Shown here piece after piece: positions 21,771 through 34,180 of a stretch of 64,000 nucleotides of DNA. The notes below the pieces were generated by a model that did not search any database, was not told the DNA's origin, and saw only the letters and a list, made by a program, of their open reading frames with translations. Position 1 is the first letter of the stretch. Each line of letters begins with the position of its first letter. The translations under genes and the position numbers were made by a program. The stretch is from NCBI RefSeq assembly GCF_019175385.1, contig NC_083338.1:93889777-93953776 (forward strand), written 5' to 3'. The stretch is from Lycium barbarum (taxonomy: Eukaryota; Streptophyta; Magnoliopsida; Solanales; Solanaceae).

Positions 21771-22285
21771 TAAAACGACATAAATAGTTCCTTAACTATG
21801 AGAGTATTTATTTTTATACCGAGCTTTCAATAAAATTCGAGTCTAGTGTGTTTTACTTAGTTGATGGACTCCTTCAGTTTAACTGACAGAATCCGTCGGT
21901 TTTTATGTTCCGAGTCAGTATTTCTAACATTATCAAGTCTGTTTGTTTTTCCTCGATTTTGCACTGTTTGGTCCCTTATTTTAATAGTGTGTACTTCTAA
22001 GTGTGAGTCCTTGCTAATTCCTCCTTTTTTTTTTTTTTTTTTTTTTAATAGTTCCCTTAAATCTAATAACCAAAGTAAGATAAATATTTTGTTGGAGACT
22101 AAAAGTGTTAACTTTTAGCGAACTTAAAGGACCAAAATTACTAAGTGCATACTTACGAGACTATTTTTAACATACTCTCATAATTAAGGGACCATTTTTA
22201 TTAATTTGTTACAAATTTAAAGGACAAAAACTGTTAAGTGTATAGTTAAGGGACCATTTTGAGCCTAACCATGTATGTCGTTTTC
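21771..22285. mobile_element. Possible MITE-like inverted repeat between SPL1-like and PPR genes
   Basis: The left end 'aaaacgacataaatagt.ccttaacta' and the reverse complement of the right end 'aaaacgacatacatggt..cccttaacta' match over about 30 bp with gaps. The interior repeats 'aagggaccattttt' phrases. It contains a T25 run near 22,024-22,047. No target duplication was resolved. Confidence 0.4.
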
Positions 22286-22521
22286 TCGTCTTTTTCTTAT
22301 TGTGAGTATTTTATATGAAATTCAGATTACATAAAAGATAAGATAGGTTTTGTTAGTCTTTTCAAGTTGAAAACATCAATACAAACGGAAATTGATGAGA
22401 AATTCAGAGGATTTAGTTTAGTGTCAATATTAGCATTACTTGTTCAGATATTGAATCTTGTTTGCACAAGAGATATTTTGGGAGTGGCATTTCAGTTTGC
22501 TGCAAATGAGAGAATAGAGGA

Positions 22522-24682
22522 ATGAGGAACACTTGCTTTAGCTTATCTTCGTCTTCGTCACTTATCCCCTCTCCTCTACCCACCCCCACTTCCACTTCTC
22601 TTGCTGCTCCCCGTCTTCGCTGCGCTGTCGCCGCCAAAGCCTCTTCTTCTCCGGTAACATTTCCTCAGAAGAAGAAACACTGGAAAGAAGGTGAATACCC
22701 TGGTTTCTCGGAGGTTTCCACCTCCCACCTCAACAACAACAAGGGTAGGAGGGCCCCTCTCAAGAATATTAAGAGGAAATCTGATAGAAAGAATACTGCT
22801 AATGCTTGGGTCAATACTGTGCCTGAAGCTCTCTCTGATGCCATTAATAAAAAGCAATGGCAACAAGCCCTCAAGGTCTTTTTCATTTAATTCTTCATAC
22901 TATTAGCTAGTCAATTTCTTACATAAGATCCATGTTTTGTTCCCTTTCTTATTCTTTTTTTAGGTTTGAGTGATAAGTTAAGGATATAGTATATATTATG
23001 CTGAAACAATTATCGACTCTGGTTTTGTTATCCAACCTTCTTTCGCTATCTCACTTTATATTAGCATCATTTAGCTTCCATTTCAGTGCTATCTGCAGCT
23101 TTAGCATCTTTCTGTAAAGATGGGGGGTGGGGTGTGTTTGCTCCAATTTTTTTTATGTTTGGTTGGGCAAAAATTTCAGAAAAACATTTTCTCTAGGAAA
23201 ACAAGTTCCTTAAAAATGACTTCCTTGCCGTAGATCACTTAGTCAAAAGATCAGACAGTGTTATTACTTCACATTTCTTGCACTTGAGAGATCTCCTGTT
23301 CTCCAATCTCCTCCTTCCTAAAAGTACCAGCAAAAATTAGGAGGATCCTTGATTTTATGTAGTCTATTTCTTAGTGGTGACTGCATTCAGTTGATACTTT
23401 GGCTTTCCATTCACATAACTTTCTTCCTTGGTAAATTCATTGATGGTGCACTGACTAATGGGTGGAAACTTTAACTCTCTTCACTTTTTCTACTTCCAAA
23501 CATGGATTGAGTCGCACTAAATTTTTGTACCTATAGGTATTTGAGATGCTGAAGCAGCAGCCATTTTATCAACCAAAAGAAGGTACTTACATGAGGCTCC
23601 TTGTTCTTCTTGGAAGATGTGGGCAACCAGGACAGGCTCAGCAGCTTCTTGATTCAATGATTGAAGAGGGAGTGGAACCCACTTCAGAACTCTATACAGC
23701 CTTGATTGGTGCTTATTGTAGAAGCAACATACTTGACAAGGCATTTTCTCTTCTTCACACGATGATTGAGCTACCTCATTGTCAGCCAGATGTTTACACC
23801 TACAGTATATTAATCAAGGCATGTGTGGACGCTAGCCGATTTGATTTGGTTGAGTCCCTTTATGAACAAATGGGTGAACGTTCCATAGTTCCTAATACTG
23901 TCACTCAGAATATAGTCTTGAGTGGTTATGGTAGAGCAGGCAAGTATGCAGAAATGGAGAAAGTGCTTCTAGGGATGCTAGGGAGTGCTGACAGCCAACC
24001 TGATGTATGGACTATGAACACTATCCTCGGCATATTTGGCAACGAGGGGCAGATTGAAATGATGGAGAGATGGTATGAAAAATGCCGTAATTTTGGGATT
24101 GAGCCGGAAACGCGGACATTTAATATCCTCATTGGTGCTTATGGGAAGAAAAAGATGTATGATAAAATGTCATCTGTAATGGAGTACATGCGTAAACTGT
24201 CATTCCCATGGACAACATCAACATACAATAATGTCATTGAGGCGTTCTCAGATGCAGGTGTCGCAAAGAATATGGAATACACCTTTGATCAAATGCGTGC
24301 CGAAGGGATGAAAGCTGACACCAAGACCTTTAGCTGTCTCATCAGAGGATATGCAAATGCTGGCCTTTTCCATAAGGTGATCAACACTGTCCAATTAGCT
24401 GGGAAATTGGAGATCCCTGAAAACACTTCCTTATTCAATTCTGTTATTTATGCGTGTGCAAAGGCCGAGGATGTCCTGGAGATGGAGAGAGTTTTCAAGC
24501 GAATGAAAGATAAAGAATGTCGACCCGATCTCATGACTTACTCTACTATGATTGCTGCATACCAGAAAGAAGGCATGACAGACAAAGTTTATGATTTGGA
24601 ACAAGAAAAGTTCATGATGGCTTCCAGTCAGTCCAATGACAGCCACAATGATGAGGAAAAACCAGAGCTGCTGCCTACTTGA
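22522..24682 (+). CDS. EMB2750: Chloroplast P-class PPR protein, EMB2750/PPR2-like
   Basis: Two exons, 22,522-22,875 and 23,537-24,682 (AAG|GTCTTT donor, ACCTATAG acceptor), join in phase to 499 aa. The first ~50 residues are Ser/Thr/Ala-rich and basic with few acidic residues, as in a chloroplast transit peptide. A conserved WVNTVPEALSDAI segment precedes about ten 35-residue PPR motifs in the second exon; no E, DYW or SMR domain follows. P-class PPR proteins bind organellar RNA. The block FGIEPETRTFNILIGAYGKK and the overall layout match Arabidopsis At3g06430 (EMB2750/AtPPR2), which is required for embryo development and plastid function and reported to bind plastid 23S rRNA. Orthology is by recognition, not search. 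Both exons are intact. Confidence 0.88.
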
Positions 24683-25324
24683 GAGCTAAGTATGCAATAT
24701 TGGAGCGTCCAAGCTACATAATTTTATTTGTTTTATATAGAACTCTAGATTGCCTAAATCATCTAGCTGTCTTTCTGAAACTGATAATTGTCAGCTGTCA
24801 TTGAGTTTATGAAGTTTCGAGGTGACCCAGGCATGACTAAATACTTATTACTGTGTCAATAGAGTTGATGGTTAATTCTGGTGTACTTCACATTGAAATG
24901 AAGATTTTGTTTTCTGTTTATGTTATTGATTTCTAACTTTTAGTATCAGGACATCCTGTTCTCCCAATACTGAACTGTTATGTGAATAAAACTTGTTATT
25001 TGAAGTTCGAGCAGGTTGTGCTCTATCTCAACTCAAGAGCAATAGAAAGGTGTCCTTGCATCATTTTCCTCACTTTAAACAAATACTAATAGATACAACA
25101 AGAACGCGGAAAATGGATTTAATTACCAAATAGTAGTAGTCCATATGCGTAACTATATGATAAGGAACATTGGGACTGGCATGGATTGCCAAATTGGCAT
25201 GATGATACAAGCAGATTATTTTGTCACAATGAGACTGACTTCAATTTTCTTCTATCTGGCCTGTCCAAACAGAAAAGGAAATATTCTCTGTACAATAGTT
25301 GGTGTCATGATCAAATTCTAGGTA
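24683..25324. other. Intergenic DNA between convergent PPR and MATH genes
   Basis: A 642-bp gap holding the 3' UTRs of two genes that point at each other. AT-rich; no further gene seen. Confidence 0.5.
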
Positions 25325-26728
25325 CTAATTAAAGCATGATATTATTAGTAGCCCATGCACAGTGATTTCAGCTTCTATAACACAAGCGCCTTTGACCTGA
25401 TAGCGGTTATTGAATAACCAAATCGGTATAAATCTTGGCCATCCACAAGAAGTATGTGATGCACTGAACCAATAGTTGGCTGCAACCAAAAGTAGTATAA
25501 TGATGATGACATAATAATGCTGCTTTAATCTTTTCAACACTTCACATCATTAACTTTTATAGTACTGTACTGATGTTAAGTACCTTCGTTAATGTAATCT
25601 CTGTCATATTTTTGATCAGGGATACGCAATGTGAAATCTGCATATATTTGAGTGCCCTGAGAAAGGCTGCTTGGTTCTGCCAATGTCAAGTATAGTGACA
25701 GGTGGCTGCCTGTGCCACTTCCTTTTCCCCTGGGGTATACTTGTATCTTCCTGTTTTAGTTTTATACATTCATACGAATAGCCATTATATATACATATTG
25801 AGTTACACAATTTGAGAAAAGGAAGCGAGTGATTGTACCATTTATGTTCTCCTGCTATGAAGGTCTTAGAGTCTTCACAATCTGCAGTAATAGCAGAGAA
25901 CGTGTCGATCTTCCAGGTGTGCTTAAAGCTAATGGGGTCTTTCACCATGGAGAGACAGTCCCCTCTACCTGGGAACTTTTCTTGACATACATAAACCTCT
26001 GCTCCTAAGACACACGTATCATCTACAACATATCCATTTTCTGGATTGCTGAAAGCTTCTTGACTCATGAATCGATCAAATCCCCATTCCACCTTCATCG
26101 CATGGAATCTTCTTCCCTTTTCGTTAGATGTATCTGTTGTTGTAATTAAGAAGACTTGATTCTTTCTCCTTCATTATGTGTATAAAAAGAAATTAAGTAG
26201 ATGTAAGAGAGAGACCTTGGAGGACCAAGTAATTGTCGTTGTTTTGATCAAGCAAATAGAGCCGAAAAGCAGCATGAACCTCCCAACCTGCAGGGGCAAG
26301 TGAGGTTGCGTCCGCCATCATCAGATACCCAGAAACATGCTTGCCTGCTTTATTCTTGTTTTTGTTTCCATTAGGATGAAACACCAACTTCCTGCACAAC
26401 CAATCAACTGTTACAAATTTAAAACTCAAGAAACTAGTAATATTAATTTGATTCCAGTAGGGATAAAGTTGCACCATTTATAGCCGCCAGCTTCAAAATA
26501 CGGAGAGGTGTATTTCTCAATATTGTTCTTTTTCAGAAGAGAAAGTGACTGAATTTTGAGTGTGTAATGAGTAGGGGGCGTTTCTGAAATGGATCTTGAA
26601 ACTCCTGCAACAAGATATTAGTAGTACAACACAGCATTAGAACATATATACTGAATGCATCATGCAGGAAATATATGCTAGCTTTTAATCCATAAGGGCC
26701 CACCATCTTCGTTGCATAAATCAGCCAT
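25325..26728 (-). CDS. Tandem MATH (TRAF-like) domain protein
   Basis: Six exons on the minus strand join in phase: 26,728-26,704 (25 nt, MADLCNED plus one base), 26,604-26,475, 26,391-26,216, 26,133-25,839, 25,750-25,584 and 25,479-25,325; total 948 nt, 315 aa. Two MATH domains are seen. The first begins PPTHYTLKIQSLSLL and continues KLVFHPNGNK..HVSGYLMMAD. The second begins FKHTWKIDTFSAI and includes WKIQVYPRGKGSGTGSHLSL, with the GWPRFIP segment near the end. Two of the introns split a Trp codon at equivalent places of the two repeats, which suggests an old internal duplication. Plant proteins of this type (TRAF-like family, related to the MATH part of UBP12/13) bind partner proteins. No BTB or protease domain is present. 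The role is unknown. Confidence 0.85.
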
Positions 26729-28499
26729 GACCAAGTATTTGTTATTACCGCCTTTATCTTCCGGTGCATAGCATTTCTATAGTCATTAGCCTGTTATTTA
26801 TATGTATCACAATTCATAACCGAGTTGCCTCGAAAAGTTATCCTTTGCTTAAGCCGGATTATGTATGTTTCTTCAGTTAGCATTCTCTTCCCACAAACAT
26901 TCCAAAGTTCCAAATGGAGGTTTCGAATTCATATTTACACACTACAAATTTACATGTAAAGTAGATTCCTACTTTCCGCTTTTCCTCAACCTTTGTTGCT
27001 TATTACCAAATTTTATAAGTTAACCCTCATGTTTTCTTGTTACACGACAGTCTTCCTTTTTTTTAGCCTATTTAACAAGAATAATAAATTTTATATTTAG
27101 AAACTTCTTAATATCATATATTTCACTTTATAGATCTTAGGGATCTTATTACAATCACACAAATGTCACTAAATGTCTAACACAAGTTTTAAAGATACTT
27201 TTGGTAAAGTGCATAAATTTTCTTTATTTTTAAATTTTCTACCAAGTCAAACAACACGGTATAAAATGACACGATTGAATAGTATACAAAAATAAAAATA
27301 CTAATATAACATCTTTTAAAAGGCAGAAACGTGAAGCAGGAAATTTTAGGATATGGGGCGAGGTGTAAGCCTCGAGAGATGATAAGCCTCGTGGATCTTT
27401 AAACTTTTATTTTATTAATTAATAAAATAACATAATAATACAAAACAATATTGAAAACCCATTAGAAGTTTAAGAAAGTTAGAAAGGAATAAAGAAACTC
27501 ATAAAAACAAAATCTAAGATTTTATTACAAGTATAAATAATGCAGTAGTATCAAAGTTATTACTATGAGATACAAATCAACTTCAACATCTTAACTTTCA
27601 AACAAATTTAAAAATCAGTCATAAGAAATGTCATCAAGCTACACATTTTACCTCCATTAAAGTAAATAGTTAATAAACTTTATCAAAATTATTACTACAA
27701 AAAAATAAAATAAAATTAGAATTAGCTGCAAACTTTGTCACTAATTTGTTGCTAAATAGCTAGTAGCTAACAAACTCTTTTTGATAATTTATCCCAAAAT
27801 CGGATTAGCAGCCGATTTTGTTGTTTAGCTACAAACTTTATTCGTCTCTGATTCCTATTTTTTAGTAGTGTATAATTTAAAAAATTACTCCACCATCAAT
27901 AAAAATACAAAAATGCTTTCAAATAACAAAATAATAAAAGTTTGATATAGTTCAGAGACATAAAACTAAGACATGAAGACCGATATCAAGTGAAGATACA
28001 AATTTTATCGATCTATTTTCAGAAAAAATATTTAAGTAATATTCACCGTCACGGTATTCTTAATTAGTAAATATGCAACATTATCACTTATCATTTTAGT
28101 TACTTTAAATCTTAATATTTCTATAGATGGATAGAACTCTATCATTCATTTGTTAAAGACGTTTTTTTCAAAGCCCCATAAACCTCGAAACATTTTGCAA
28201 CTGTCCCGCTCTGAGATGAGCCTCGGGCAATCCCAGAAACCACTTCAAAACACTGGTGCAACGCAATTCTTTACCTATTTATGGGACGCTACTGTCTTTT
28301 ATTTATTTTCTTAAATAAATAAGATACTACCCGTTTTCAGCTTAATCCTATGACGTGTCACTTCTAGGATTCCAGATCATTCTCTGTCCCATCTACCAGA
28401 CAAACCGCTCATTAAGCTGATAAAGAAAAATTCACACGCACTTGTATCAAAGAGATCGGGATCAACTTTGAGGTCTGAATACACCGAAATATTTGATCG
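26729..28499. other. AT-rich intergenic DNA between the MATH and methyltransferase genes
   Basis: No coding sequence can be supported. It contains a possible small CACTA-type MITE (listed separately). The last ~200 bp before 28,500 are less AT-rich and may be the promoter and leader of the methyltransferase gene; the MATH gene is transcribed away, so the spacer is shared by divergent promoters. Confidence 0.45.
27685..27875. mobile_element. Possible CACTA-type MITE
   Basis: The left end 'actacaaaaaaataa' and the reverse complement of the right end 'cactactaaaaaata' resemble the CACTACAA-type termini. The interior has the inverted phrases 'agctgcaaactttgtc' and 'tagctacaaactttatt'. Short and imperfect. 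Confidence 0.35.
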
Positions 28500-28741
28500 A
28501 TGAAGGGGACAGGGCAAGCTTACGGGGAATCATGGTACTGGGACAAACGATATACTGATGAAGCTGCAGGTCCTTTGAATGGTACCAGAAGTATCCATCA
28601 CTCAAACCACTCCTCAACCTCTACGTCCCTCACAACCATCGTGTCCTCATTGTCGGTTGCGGCAATTCCGGTATCATACATTCCTCTGCACTCTCTGTTC
28701 CATTTTCACTTTGTTTCCGAAAATGAAAAAAGAACATACAG

Positions 28742-28850
28742 AAAGTGTTATGTTCCAGTCCCCCATCGGTATTTCTAAGTGCTGATGTGGGATTTATATG
28801 GCCTTGGCTCTCCCACCTCAGTAGTTAGCTTTTGGGCTAGGTTGTAACAG
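28742..28850 (+). mobile_element. LTR fragment of a TRIM family (intron 1 of the methyltransferase gene)
   Basis: It shares the layout 'tgtt..agtcccacatcg...gtgggatttatatggccttgg...agttagcttttgggctaggttg' with the TRIM at 29,668-29,970. No second LTR nearby, so it reads as a solo or partial LTR. Confidence 0.5.
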
Positions 28851-29667
28851 AAAACAGTTTCTGTGCATGTCATAATTCAATCAACTAGTTACAGTTAAAG
28901 CTTTGTTGTCCATTTTTTCAGTTTGATTTTGAAAAGAAACAGGAATCGAGTTAAAAGTACATGAGATTGTCTCAAAGGACCTAATGGAAGCACGTGGCGA
29001 TCCAACTAGTTAGAGTTAAAGCTTTGTTGTCCTGTTTTACACTTACTTCAGGTTCTGTGCAAGTCATAAATCTTTTAATCTGATAAGAAACATGCATATT
29101 CGTGTAGGGTAATTGAATTTAGAGAACATCTAGTTATATAGAACTCCTAATTTAAGTTAAAAAAGACAAATCGGTTAGTATTAGACTGAATGGGCCTAAA
29201 TAGATCTGAATGGACATATCACTGCCTCCAGGTAATTTGGAATTTGAATTTGTTGATTCATTGAATCGAATTAGAATCTTATTCCAAGATTCAACCATTC
29301 TAAAGATATAATCTTTTATCTTCCTCTTTCTTTGTCCTCCAATGCGCATTATTCAGTTGGTAATGTAATCATTGATTGGCCTTGGCTCTGATTCCTTCCA
29401 CTATTTCTTCCCCCTCATCTCACAAAAGTTGTTGAAAAGCATTAGAAGTAATATTGTATATTATTTGCTTGTGTGCGTTTTTTGTTTCTGTTTTGGTGTG
29501 TTATTATACTTGACAGATATTGTGTTTGTTGAAGCTTTTAGCGAAGGCATGGTTGATGATGGTTATGAGGACAATGTTGATATATCTTCCGTGGTAATCG
29601 AAGCAATGCAAAAGAAGTATTCTGATCGACCACAATTGAAATGTAAGGTCTTATATTTATAGAGGTG

Positions 29668-29970
29668 ATGTTAGAGTCCCACATCAATATGGGATGTGGT
29701 AATTTGTTTCCTTATATGATGGAAAATTCTACCTCATGAGGAGCTAGATTTTGGAGTTGAATCAGGCCCAACGTCCATTTTCATCTCATGATATGAGTAT
29801 CAAACCTATCCATGTTGCGCCCCATGTTATATTGTCCACACTGAGGGATGTTAGAATCCCACATCGATATGAGATGTGGTAATTTGTTTCCTTATATGGT
29901 CTTGGACAATTCTCACTACATGAGTTAGCTTTTGGGGTTAAATTAGGTCCAAGGTCAATTTATTCCTAGG
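29668..29970 (+). mobile_element. TRIM element with two direct ~115-125 bp repeats
   Basis: Direct repeats at about 29,668-29,795 and 29,848-29,968 both begin TGTTAGA.TCCCACATC and contain 'gagatgtggtaatttgtttccttatatg' and 'tagcttttggggtt.aat.aggtccaa.gtc'. A short spacer with a degenerate primer-site-like 'gagtatcaaac' lies between them. It sits in intron 2 of the methyltransferase gene, right after the exon 2 donor. Confidence 0.65.
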
Positions 29971-30785
29971 TGAAGTGTTTGCTTTTTTCATGAAATTGAA
30001 GTTTGATGACAAATCTTGCCTTTAAAACTGTCCATTTTGTATTCACACCTTTACATTCCCAAATGTCATCGCATGATATCTTTTATACTTTTCCATGAGA
30101 TGCATAAAGACGACGAAAAATAATGTTGCTTGCTAATAAGGAAAAATCTTTTGTGTGATGTGTGAACATTTTTGAATATCATGGGGTTTTCCTAATTAAG
30201 CAGATATGAAGATGGATACACGAGACATGAGTTGTTTTGAAGGTGGTTCATTCGATGGTGTTGTTGATAAAGGTCTTGACTTTTAACAATAATTTTTTTT
30301 CTGATTCTAAAAACTTCAAAGAGTTTGTGACACCTTTTTTTCATGTGGCCTTTCAGGAACTTTGGACTCTATCTTGGTGAGTTCTGTACATCACTATACA
30401 CATACTTGAATAGGATTGACATTTTATAGAAAAATGTTTTCCTGCAGTGTGGACAAAGCTCGCAGCAAAATGCTGCTAAGATGTTGATTAAATGGGACTT
30501 CACTTATTGAGCGTCTCCTTTTTCTTTTTGATCTCTTCATTTATTGAAGCAGTTGATGGCAAATTTTAGGGTCTTGAAGGATAAAGGAGTTTATATTCTG
30601 GTAAATGTCTGTTCTCTGGCTAATCAAAGAGATGTTTCACTCGTTTGACCTAGCATTGTACTACTCCTAAACACCCATCAAACATTCGAAGACATGAAGT
30701 GTGCTAATAAACTAAGTGAAAAGTTACATAGAGCTTGTTTGGATGGAACTCTATTTGTGACCTTTTCTCGTATGTGGGACTCTCA

Positions 30786-31285
30786 NNNNNNNNNNNNNNN
30801 NNNNNNNNNNNNNNNNNNNNNNNNNNNNNNNNNNNNNNNNNNNNNNNNNNNNNNNNNNNNNNNNNNNNNNNNNNNNNNNNNNNNNNNNNNNNNNNNNNNN
30901 NNNNNNNNNNNNNNNNNNNNNNNNNNNNNNNNNNNNNNNNNNNNNNNNNNNNNNNNNNNNNNNNNNNNNNNNNNNNNNNNNNNNNNNNNNNNNNNNNNNN
31001 NNNNNNNNNNNNNNNNNNNNNNNNNNNNNNNNNNNNNNNNNNNNNNNNNNNNNNNNNNNNNNNNNNNNNNNNNNNNNNNNNNNNNNNNNNNNNNNNNNNN
31101 NNNNNNNNNNNNNNNNNNNNNNNNNNNNNNNNNNNNNNNNNNNNNNNNNNNNNNNNNNNNNNNNNNNNNNNNNNNNNNNNNNNNNNNNNNNNNNNNNNNN
31201 NNNNNNNNNNNNNNNNNNNNNNNNNNNNNNNNNNNNNNNNNNNNNNNNNNNNNNNNNNNNNNNNNNNNNNNNNNNNNNNNNNNNN
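30786..31285. other. Assembly gap of exactly 500 N
   Basis: A round number of N suggests a placeholder rather than a measured length. It falls in intron 6 of the methyltransferase-like gene, next to a hairpin-rich MITE-like repeat that could have stopped the assembly. Confidence 0.95.
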
Positions 31286-31545
31286 ACTTAAAAAAAGCAG
31301 CTTATAAGCTGGAAACAGCTTATAAGCCAAAAAAAAAAAAAAAGTTGGTGTAGTCCAACTTATTTTTTTTGGCTTATAAGCTATTTTCAGCTTATAAGCT
31401 GCTTTAGATAAGTTAAGCCAAACAAACCCAATTAATTTTTTGGGCTTACTTTAAGCACAAAATGGCTTTAAGCTGGCTAGCCAAACACTAAAAAAAGCTG
31501 AAAACAGCTTATAGGCAACTTATAAGCCAATCCAAACGGGCTCAT
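31286..31545. mobile_element. MITE-like, palindrome-rich 'cttataagc' element, cut by the gap
   Basis: Repeated inverted phrases ('agcagcttataagctg', 'cagcttataagctgctt', 'gcttataggcaacttataagcc') and an end 'ccaatccaaacgggc' are typical of a common plant MITE whose ends begin 'gcccgtttgg'. The left end would lie within the gap. Confidence 0.55.
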
Positions 31546-32619
31546 AATCTTTCTAAGCATTTTCCCTCTTTTTATCCATGTTGATTTCAGAATATCAGAT
31601 ATATCATGAATGACTCCATCCTGGTTTAACTAATTCTGCAGATTACATATGGAACGCCAGTTTTCCGACTCCCATTGTTGAGAAACTCGTGCCTATGGAG
31701 TATTAAACTACATGTGATAGGTCTCTTGAACCTTCCTACTGGTCTTTTGTGTTGGTGCTGATGTCATGTTTATTTGAATCAGCTTTTTCCCGCAAAAAGT
31801 GAAGAACATCTTTATTGATAACTCAGATATCCATGTTTATATCAGATATACTATGAAGAATATATTTCTAAGTTTGAGAGTGATTAGTTTGTAGTAGAGA
31901 CAGTTTTGATGGAATAGCTGTCATCATATTCGGTCGGAACTCTGGTGGTAGAATATATCTACCAAAAGTAATTGGAATAAAGATGATAACTTTCTCATAT
32001 CTAAAGATCTTGAATTTCACTTATTTGTTATTCTCCTCATCATTCCCCATGTTGAAGTGGGGTATGAAAAAGAATTGGAAGACCTCAAATGGTTCAACAG
32101 AGATTGACAATGTATCTGTAGCTTCTGAGCTTTCACATCACTGTATAAAGAGGGAAAGTGAGAACCTCATCTCTTTTAATTAACAGACATTGTAGGTATC
32201 TGCTTGAATATATTCTTCTGCAATGCTTGTGTGATGCAGATAAACAATTATCAGAAGGAAACTCACGGCAACGCAAATGGGAGCTGACATCACCGATTCC
32301 TCTGGACGGTGATGGAAAATCTGTTGAAGCTATGTTAGGAGAAAATCCTGATGTTCATTACATATACGTTTGTATTAAGGTCAGTACCATCTATCCTCTG
32401 AACTAAAAGAGTACATATATAATATCATATCCTATGGCTTTGCGAAAGCCACCTAATAGTCAGGAGAAGTCCCTTGGCAATTTCAAAGAAATTGTGTTTT
32501 TTTTTTTTTTTTTTTTTTTTTTAAGACAGACTAGGTTTAACAGATTGTACAACTACTAAGGTTTTCATTCTCATTTCACAGGACAATCGTTGAGCGCTTC
32601 CAAGAAGTTGAATCATTAG

Positions 32620-33642
32620 TGATTTAAAGAAATCTTTTCACTCGAGAACACATTGATGACTTCCTAGGCATATTAGTATGTGGATCCTCCACGGTCTACA
32701 TAAAGCTACAGCACCTTAGTTTATTTGCAGTAGGCCATAACACAACTCCGTTCTGTAGTAATCTCTCTTAAAAGTGTGCATCTAATAGAAGTAGTTTCTG
32801 TTAATCCACTTGGTGGATGGTGACAGAGGTGAAACTGTGGATCTCGACCTTTATTTATCTATAGTAATACTTCCATTTGATGTATTCACTTTACATAATT
32901 ACTGCAAGAATGAAGTGAAATTGGCTCGCACATTCAACAGACATATTCCCCCTTTTCCCACAAAATTAACCAGTGTTTTTTGTCCACCCAAAAAAGAAAA
33001 AAAAGTGTGAAATGAGTGTGGCATCCCCAACAATTTTACTGCATAAATCTCTTTTATGTGATGTGAAACACCAATTTAATTAAAATGTATAATAGACAGT
33101 GCTTTTAACACTATCATTTAGAGAAATAGCATCAGAGATATCATGCTTGGTTATTGCAGTTATGAACTTATGTTGCCTCTCATAGTCATCTCATGGCCGG
33201 AAATCAAATAAAAATATTTTTCAGAGACTAAAAGCAGTTCAAAAACAGTGCTAGTACTTTGGCCCCTACTTGTCCAAGTACTACTACTTCGGCCCCTACT
33301 TGTACAAAAACTATTCGTTCAAATCTTTTTTCTGAATAATATTAGTTTTTTTTTTCTGGTATTTACTTTTGCCATGAGTTAATGATAAAAACACATCTAA
33401 ACTATCATTTTTTCACGAGTTTCATATCCCAATAATAGATACAGGGGCGGACCCACATATAGCACTGTGTGTGCCCATTGACCTAGTCTGAACTTATATG
33501 TACTTGTATATAAAATCCAAGAAAAATGATGTACTATATAGATTCGCTAAGCACCCGTTGCATAAAGACACTGGTGGTTGCTTTGGTTTAGGATCGGAAG
33601 TTAAAGTTGTTACTTGGCTGAGATTGGGCTTCGAACCTTTCT
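32620..33642. other. Downstream intergenic DNA
   Basis: No gene. A small imperfect duplication of 'tact..ggcccctacttgt' lies at about 33,253-33,305. The rest is AT-rich, with short ORFs only. Confidence 0.4.
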
Positions 33643-34180
33643 TAGTAGGCGTTTGGACATGTGATTTCATCTCATGAGATAAAATCAGGTTTTGGACATG
33701 TGATTTCATCTCATGAGGTGAAATCCCAAATCATCCAAAAAGGCATGATTTGGGATTCCAAATCATGATTTCAAATTTTTTAAATGTAAAAATTGACCCA
33801 TAAGTTTATATTTTGTAAAAATAGATCCATAAGTTGGTAGATATATTTACCAATCATGTTTACTATCCACTTATATCAAATTTTAAAAGGTCTACAAGTT
33901 GATAGTATATTTATAACAAATTTACTCTTACCAACCATGTGGGAGGATTATATTAAAGAGTAGTTATACTATAACTCATGTTTAAATTTTTATTTTATTG
34001 AACAAAGTTTGATCAATTGATGTTGTATTTTTTAGAAATTCTTTCTAGTAGCGTATTAATTTTGATTTCATATCATGATTTCAAATCATGAGATGCTAAT
34101 CATGTTCAAACGGCTCCTTAGAGCATCTCATGATTTCATCTTAGGATTTCAAGTCATGTCCAAACGGATCCTTAGAGTAT
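33643..34180. mobile_element. Non-autonomous DNA transposon (MITE) with 'gcgtttggacatg' ends
   Basis: The left end 'taggcgtttggacatgtgatttcatctcatga' and the reverse complement of the right end 'taaggatccgtttggacatgacttgaaatc' match in the core. Sub-terminal copies of the same phrase occur at 33,690 and 34,100. The interior repeats 'aaatcatgatttcaaat' in both orientations. No coding capacity. Confidence 0.55.

Larger units (their letters stand above)
28500..32619 (+). pseudogene. EEF1A-KMT4/METTL13-like SAM methyltransferase gene, frameshifted
   Basis: Exons read 28500-28670, 29535-29642, 30204-30272, 30357-30376, 30448-30483, 30553-30600, 31642-31720, 32240-32379 and 32582-32619. The start GESWYWDKRYTDEAAGP, SAM-binding motif I (VLIVGCGNS), EGMVDDGYEDN, DGVVDKGTLDSIL, RVLKDKGVYIL and the C-terminal NPDVHYIYVC mark the small METTL13/EEF1A-KMT4 family of lysine methyltransferases (target in animals: elongation factor 1A). 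Three lesions: one base missing near 28,575 after EAAGP, so motif I is out of frame; exon 5 ends at a TT instead of a GT donor (30,484); one base missing near 32,585 in the last exon. Repairing the two indels would give ~236 codons, the family's usual size. Either a recent pseudogene or consensus errors near the assembly gap. Confidence 0.72.

Noticed and set aside
26533..26769. 78-aa minus ORF overlapping the MATH gene start
   Set aside because: Wrong frame through exon 2; the 25-nt exon starting at 26,728 joins in phase and restores the family N-terminus.
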